A DNA stretch of 64,000 nucleotides from Lachnospiraceae bacterium UBA7205. Its GTDB lineage: Bacteria; Bacillota; Clostridia; Lachnospirales; Lachnospiraceae. The notes beneath the pieces are model-generated. The model was not told where the DNA came from. It saw only the letters and a program-made list of their open reading frames with translations, and made no database searches. The position numbers and the translations under genes were made by a program. The first letter of the stretch is position 1, and the number at the start of each line of letters is the position of its first letter. Where the stretch lies: NCBI GenBank assembly GCA_002490665.1, contig DKUL01000053.1:1-64000 (forward strand), written 5' to 3'. Positions 59,752-64,000 of this stretch are shown here, piece after piece.

Positions 59752-61752
59752 ATGAAAGAGGAAAAACAGGGGAAAATTGTTTCTATTAAGGTAAAGCTGC
59801 TTGGAATCATACTGCCAGTGGTAATTGTCATTATGATACTGCTGGTGGGGATTCTGTATTTTATCTCAAAGAATATTATCAAGGAGTATTCGGAAAACCT
59901 GCTCCGGTCGTCGATTGACAATCAGACAAACCAGATTGAGGCGTGGCTGAATGAAAATCTGTCGGCGTTTGGCGCGGTGAAACAGGCAATTGAGCAGACG
60001 AATCCCGGACAGCAGGAGCTGCAGGCGATTCTGGACAGCTATTATGGGTACCATGACAATTATCCGGACGGACTCTATATTGCGGATGCAGACGGAAAGC
60101 TGATGACGGCATCTGCGTCCGGGAAACAGGAGGTAAATCCAACGGAATCCGTGTGGTACAGGGAAGGGCTTACCCGGTGGAACATGGGACTGACAAACGC
60201 ATATACTAATGCCGAGGGAAGCAAGGTCATCAGTGCGTCGGGAATCCTCGATGACCAGTCCGGCACAATCAAGGTCATTTCGGCAGACCTGACGCTGGAA
60301 CGGATTAGCATCATCGTAAACAGCTACATAGAGATGGAGCAGGCGCGTGCGTTTCTTGTGAGTGCAACGGATGGGACAATCCTTGCGCATCATGAGAACG
60401 ATTTGATTTCAACGAAGCTTGGGGATTCGGATAACGCCTTTATGCAAAGTGTCTGGAAGAAGGTAGAAGAACAGGATTTTGAAATGTGCGATATTGACAG
60501 CAATATGACGGCATTTTCACAGGTGAGCGGGACAGACTGGGTGCTCGTATCGTACATTCCGACAAAGGTTATCTATGCAGATATCGACAGTGTCCGCAAT
60601 ATGATGCTGGTCATCGGCCTGCTGTCCATCTTCCTGCTGGCAGTACTTGTGGAGCGGGTGGTTCATATGGTGATTCGTCCGGTTAAGGAGCTGATTAAGG
60701 TGATTACGGCAATGACCAACGGCGATTTTACGGTACAGGTCAAGGCCGGCAGCAATGATGAAATTGGCGTCATGGGCGGTTATGTGGAGCAGTTTATACG
60801 GACGATGCGGCAGATGATTGCATCGATTCACGGCGTGTCTGACAAGCTGAGCGAACAGGCAGGGAACAGCGATACGATATCGCGGGAGATGTATGACGCA
60901 TCCAGGCATCAGGGACAGTCCATGCGGGAGCTGAATACGACCGTGGAGCAGCTGTCCCTCTCTGTCGGTGAGATTGCGGAGCATGCGACGACGCTTGCCA
61001 TGGTAGTCTCTGACACAAAGGATGACGGGGAGCAGGTCGGCGGCAAGATGCAGGAGACGGTCACGGTTTCCCGCCAGGGAAAAGAGGATTTGCAGCGCGT
61101 CAGCAGCGCGATGGCGACCATCAATGCCTCCATGCAGAAGCTCCAGCAGTCGATTGACGAGGTGGGTAAGGCATCCGTGGAGATTACCAATATTACGGAA
61201 ATCATCGGAAATATTGCGGATCAGACATCGCTGCTTTCCCTGAATGCCTCCATTGAAGCGGCGCGCGCAGGGGAGGCAGGGAGAGGATTTGCCGTCGTGG
61301 CGACGGAGATTGGGCAGCTTGCCAATACCAGCGCTGACGCCGTCCATAATATCGAGGGGCTGATTAGCCAGATTAACAGTCTGGTAGGGGATACCGTCAA
61401 GCAGACGAATGAGAGCGTGAAAAACATTGATAACAGCAGCAGTCTGGTGGGAGATACCCTGCGGACGTTTGATGCCATATTCAATAACATTGACCAGGTG
61501 AGCACGCTTGTGCGCGAGATGATTCAGAAGGTGGAAAAGGTTGACGAGGTGGCGACGAATGTCGCTGCAATCTCGGAAGAACAGGCGGCAAGCTCAGAGG
61601 AAATCCTGGCGACCTCCGAGTCGATGGTGCGCCAGGTGGACAATATCACCGGCAACAGCGAGCGTGTTTCTGCGGGGGCGAGGGAGCTGACGTCATCGGC
61701 GGAGGAGCTGTATGAACAGGTTGCCATATTTAAGGTCGGAGAGGGGGCGTGA
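59752..61752 (+). CDS. Methyl-accepting chemotaxis protein
   Basis: 666 residues. Helix at about 15-37, extracellular Cache sensor (about 45-275: YIADADGKLMTASASGKQEV, SADLTLERISIIVNSYIE), second helix (MMLVIGLLSIFLLAVLV), HAMP, and a cytoplasmic signalling domain with the hairpin tip IADQTSLLSLNASIEAARAG followed by EAGRGFAVVATEIGQLA. It should feed CheA/CheW. Its stop region overlaps the start region of the binding-protein gene. Confidence 0.95.
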   Translation: MKEEKQGKIVSIKVKLLGIILPVVIVIMILLVGILYFISKNIIKEYSENLLRSSIDNQTNQIEAWLNENLSAFGAVKQAIEQTNPGQQELQAILDSYYGYHDNYPDGLYIADADGKLMTASASGKQEVNPTESVWYREGLTRWNMGLTNAYTNAEGSKVISASGILDDQSGTIKVISADLTLERISIIVNSYIEMEQARAFLVSATDGTILAHHENDLISTKLGDSDNAFMQSVWKKVEEQDFEMCDIDSNMTAFSQVSGTDWVLVSYIPTKVIYADIDSVRNMMLVIGLLSIFLLAVLVERVVHMVIRPVKELIKVITAMTNGDFTVQVKAGSNDEIGVMGGYVEQFIRTMRQMIASIHGVSDKLSEQAGNSDTISREMYDASRHQGQSMRELNTTVEQLSLSVGEIAEHATTLAMVVSDTKDDGEQVGGKMQETVTVSRQGKEDLQRVSSAMATINASMQKLQQSIDEVGKASVEITNITEIIGNIADQTSLLSLNASIEAARAGEAGRGFAVVATEIGQLANTSADAVHNIEGLISQINSLVGDTVKQTNESVKNIDNSSSLVGDTLRTFDAIFNNIDQVSTLVREMIQKVEKVDEVATNVAAISEEQAASSEEILATSESMVRQVDNITGNSERVSAGARELTSSAEELYEQVAIFKVGEGA

Positions 61753-61757
61753 CAGTG

Positions 61758-62747
61758 ATGAAAGGTAGGAAAGGTTATGGAAATTTGAAGAGGTGTGTTT
61801 CCCTGTGTCTCATTGTTGTGATGCTCACTGCCGTTTTGTCCGGCTGTGCGCAGGGTGCAGGCGGAAAAGGCGGAAAGCGCATATTCTTTTCCCTGAATCA
61901 GATGGATACGTTCCGCCAGACGCTTGTGGATGCTGCCTCGGAAAGGGCGGCAGAGGTCGGCGCGCAGTTTGCGATGGAGGACGCGGGCGGCTCGATTGAG
62001 AAACAGGTGGAACAGCTAAAGAAAGCGGCGGCGGAGCAGTATGACGTAATCATTTGCAGCCCTGTGTCTGTCGATACAATCGTACAGCTGAAAATGAGCG
62101 TGGGCGATATTCCGATTGTGTTTGTCAACAGCTGTCCGGATGAAAAATACCTACAGGAAGGAAAATATATCTATGTCGGTTCCAGTGAGCAGGTTGCCGG
62201 AGAGTTTCAGGCAGAGTACGTGCTGGGAAAGCTGTCGGGCAGTCAGGAGCTGAATGTGGTGCTGATAAAAGGACCTGCGAACCACTCTGCCACGCAGGGA
62301 AGGACAAATGGGGTGAAGCGGACGCTCGAACAGAGCGGGAAACAGATTCACTATGTGTTTGAGGATACTGCGAACTGGGACGAGGGACAGGCAGAGAAGC
62401 TGTTTGAACTGTTTCTGCGGACGGGAAGCAAGGCGGACTGCGTGATTTGCAACAATGACTCCATGGCGCTGGGCGTGGCGGAGGCGTGCAGGAAGAATGG
62501 CATTTCACTTCCGATTCTTGGTGTGGATGCCACGGCGGACGGCTGCGAGGCAATCCGCAATGGGGAGATGGCATTTACGGTATACCAGTCCGGCAGTGGT
62601 CAGGGGCACGCCGCGGTGGATGCCGCGATACAGCTTGCCGGAAATGGGGATGTGAAAGACCTCGAGGGAAGCACAGAGGACGGAAAGTATGTCTGGGTGG
62701 ACTTTGAGCGCGTGGACAGCAGCAATGTGTCGCAGTATGGAAAATAA
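61758..62747 (+). CDS. Sugar-type substrate-binding lipoprotein
   Basis: 329 residues from ATG 61758 (a GTG at 61749 overlaps the MCP stop). A lipoprotein signal peptide (CVSLCLIVVMLTAVLSGC, lipobox LSGC) is followed by a type I periplasmic binding domain: QMDTFRQTLVDAASERAAEV, DVIICSPVSVDTIVQLK, GPANHSATQGRTNGVKRTLE, VICNNDSMALGVAEACRKNG. This is the ribose/galactose-binding family. No permease or ATPase follows, so it may serve the adjacent chemoreceptor rather than transport. Confidence 0.92.
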   Translation: MKGRKGYGNLKRCVSLCLIVVMLTAVLSGCAQGAGGKGGKRIFFSLNQMDTFRQTLVDAASERAAEVGAQFAMEDAGGSIEKQVEQLKKAAAEQYDVIICSPVSVDTIVQLKMSVGDIPIVFVNSCPDEKYLQEGKYIYVGSSEQVAGEFQAEYVLGKLSGSQELNVVLIKGPANHSATQGRTNGVKRTLEQSGKQIHYVFEDTANWDEGQAEKLFELFLRTGSKADCVICNNDSMALGVAEACRKNGISLPILGVDATADGCEAIRNGEMAFTVYQSGSGQGHAAVDAAIQLAGNGDVKDLEGSTEDGKYVWVDFERVDSSNVSQYGK

Positions 62748-62758
62748 TATAATCATTG

Positions 62759-62806
62759 ACAGACAAAAATAAAGGCTGGTGCAGCCTTTATTTTTGTCTG
62801 TGTTTT
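62759..62806. terminator. Bidirectional terminator
   Basis: A near-perfect 20-bp hairpin (ACAGACAAAAATAAAGGCTG and its complement) with A and T tracts on both sides serves the convergent genes on either side. Confidence 0.93.
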
Positions 62807-62811
62807 AATTG

Positions 62812-64000
62812 TCAGGATTCCCTGTAGTCTGTCACGCGCTTTGTCTTTTTCTCGCTTCTTGGAAGTGTCTCAATTGGCACGACAGTGACCTTTGGCGTGA
62901 CGCCGATGCGCGATTTGACCAGTTCCCTTATTTTCAGCGCGGTGGCTTCAAAGCTGACGCGTCCCTCCGCCTCGACGGTCAGAATCATGATGTCGCGGTT
63001 CTTTTCGTCGTCGTGTGCCAGCGTGACCGTGTACTCGCTTGCCACGCCGTCAACGTTCTGTAACAAATCCTCAATCTGGCTGGGGAACATGTTGACACCG
63101 TGTATCTTGAACATGTCGTCGCTTCTGCCCCGGATGATGTCAATCCGTGGATAACTGCTGCCGCAGGAACACTTTTCGGGGATAATTCTGGAAATGTCGT
63201 GCGTGCGGAAGCGGATGAGCGGCGCGCCCTCCTTGACGAGCGTGGTAATGACAATCTCGCCCTCCTCCCCGTCAGGAACAGGCTTTCCGTTTTTTGGGTC
63301 AATGATTTCAATGTAGATATAATCGTCCCAATAGTGGATTCCGGCTTCCTTCTCGCAGTTGATGCCGATACCCGGACCGTAGATTTCAGTCAGCCCATAG
63401 ATGTCATACAGCTCGATGCCGAGTTCCTCGCGGATGTACTTGCGCATCTTTTCGCTCCAACGCTCGGAGCCAATCACGCCTTTTTTCAGGTGAATCTGGT
63501 CTTTTAAGCCGCGCTTGTTGATTTCCTCCGCGAGCAGGAGCGCGTAGGAGGAAGTGGCGGTAATGACGGTTGATTTCAGGTCAATCATCATTTGCAGCTG
63601 CTTGTCGGTGTTGCCTGGACCCATTGGAATTGCCATGGCGCCAAGCTTCTCGCACCCTGTCTGAAAGCCGATGCCTGCTGTCCACAGCCCGTAGCCGGGT
63701 GTAATCTGGATGCGGTCCCTGCTGGTGATGCCTGCCGTCTCGTAGCAGCGGGCAAACATGACTGCCCAGTCATCCACGTCCTTTGCGGTGTAGGGAATAA
63801 TGACTGGCTTTCCGGTCGTGCCGGAGGAGGAGTGGATTCGTACGACTTCCTCGTCGGGTACTGCCTGAATGCCAAGCGGATAGGCATTGCGCAGGTCATC
63901 CTTGCTCGAAAAAGGAAGCGCTTCAAAATCCTCCTGGCTGCCGATGCCCTGAATGCCAAGCTCCCTGTAGATTTTGCCGTAATAGCTGTCGGTGCTGATT
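62812..64000 (-). CDS. paaK: Phenylacetate-CoA ligase, 5' end outside the window
   Basis: 396 residues visible; the open frame continues off the window. Adenylate-forming motifs: RIHSSSGTTGKPVIIPY (phosphate loop), YDIYGLTEIYGPG, TLVKEGAPLIRFRTHD and IRGRSDDMFKIHGVNMFP, then the C-terminal PaaK domain ending LPRSEKKTKRVTDYRES with the catalytic Lys. It activates aryl acids such as phenylacetate to CoA thioesters. In gut Clostridia homologues usually accompany indolepyruvate ferredoxin oxidoreductase genes. Confidence 0.93.
   Translation of the reverse strand, partial: ISTDSYYGKIYRELGIQGIGSQEDFEALPFSSKDDLRNAYPLGIQAVPDEEVVRIHSSSGTTGKPVIIPYTAKDVDDWAVMFARCYETAGITSRDRIQITPGYGLWTAGIGFQTGCEKLGAMAIPMGPGNTDKQLQMMIDLKSTVITATSSYALLLAEEINKRGLKDQIHLKKGVIGSERWSEKMRKYIREELGIELYDIYGLTEIYGPGIGINCEKEAGIHYWDDYIYIEIIDPKNGKPVPDGEEGEIVITTLVKEGAPLIRFRTHDISRIIPEKCSCGSSYPRIDIIRGRSDDMFKIHGVNMFPSQIEDLLQNVDGVASEYTVTLAHDDEKNRDIMILTVEAEGRVSFEATALKIRELVKSRIGVTPKVTVVPIETLPRSEKKTKRVTDYRES

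Overview
The window looks like chromosome of a Gram-positive anaerobe of class Clostridia, most likely family Lachnospiraceae. Evidence: AGGAGG-type ribosome sites throughout, the Firmicutes order cysE-cysS-mrnC-rlmB-sigH, sporulation sigma factor H, LytTR/GHKL signalling pairs, a UPF0735 ACT protein with hom and lysC, and several DUF proteins typical of gut Clostridia. The family is an inference from gene content; no rRNA is present.

Layout. 1-1242: tRNA cluster (3' end of one tRNA, His, Gln, Lys). The 3' part of tRNA-Lys is repeated exactly 860 bp downstream, bracketing a tiny element with a 27-residue membrane peptide gene. 1459-2945: XRE regulator, a 19-codon ORF with its own terminator, and a DUF6512 membrane protein. 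3170-7769: ACT protein, homoserine dehydrogenase, aspartate kinase, MATE exporter. 7901-12757: a bacitracin-type (BceRSAB-like) sensor/transporter locus that appears to have decayed (regulator deleted into kinase, kinase frameshifted, permease shortened), with a RelBE/DinJ-type toxin-antitoxin pair in the middle. 12791-18222: Uma2 nuclease-fold protein behind five 11-bp repeats, DprA-like protein, unknown protein, nucleotidyltransferase, Nudix, AraC regulator, DUF3795. 18438-18775: tRNA-Leu, a dispersed structured repeat and an unassigned structured RNA candidate.

18878-41266 is mostly housekeeping: thymidine kinase, CYTH protein, CmpB-like membrane protein, phosphohexomutase, IspF, Eis-like acetyltransferase, DeoD, CysE (behind a possible pseudoknot leader), CysS, Mini-III, RlmB, SigH, RecQ, DUF3048 lipoprotein-like protein, esterase, VanZ, TetR plus thioesterase, lactate dehydrogenase, MATE exporter, GNAT, and a hybrid histidine kinase. 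41387-46963 is a visibly AT-rich defence-type island: an unknown membrane protein, an unknown coiled-coil protein with a HicA-like tail, and a three-gene ABC-three-component system (SMEK protein, middle component 6, DUF2326 ATPase) with overlapping genes and its own promoter.

47005-52089: peroxiredoxin plus a reversed-order AhpF-type reductase, then an ArsR-regulated metal efflux operon (HMA chaperone and P-type ATPase). 52277-56434: TIR-TM-DUF6273 protein, LytTR response regulator, GHKL kinase, and an SMI1/KNR4 protein whose promoter carries a 21-bp-period direct repeat of the kind LytTR regulators bind. 56571-64000: membrane diguanylate cyclase, a PurF paralogue lacking the catalytic N-terminal cysteine, a chemoreceptor overlapping a sugar-binding lipoprotein gene, and a truncated phenylacetate-CoA ligase.

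The best leads for something undescribed are two families of dispersed structured repeats (A at 2979, 9793, 24199; B at 3037, 18571, 47005), the structured RNA at 18684-18775, the pseudoknot-like cysE leader at 25103-25173, the att-flanked mini-element at 291-1195, the 19-codon peptide unit at 2169, and the unknown genes 41509 and 42349 beside the ABC-3C system.
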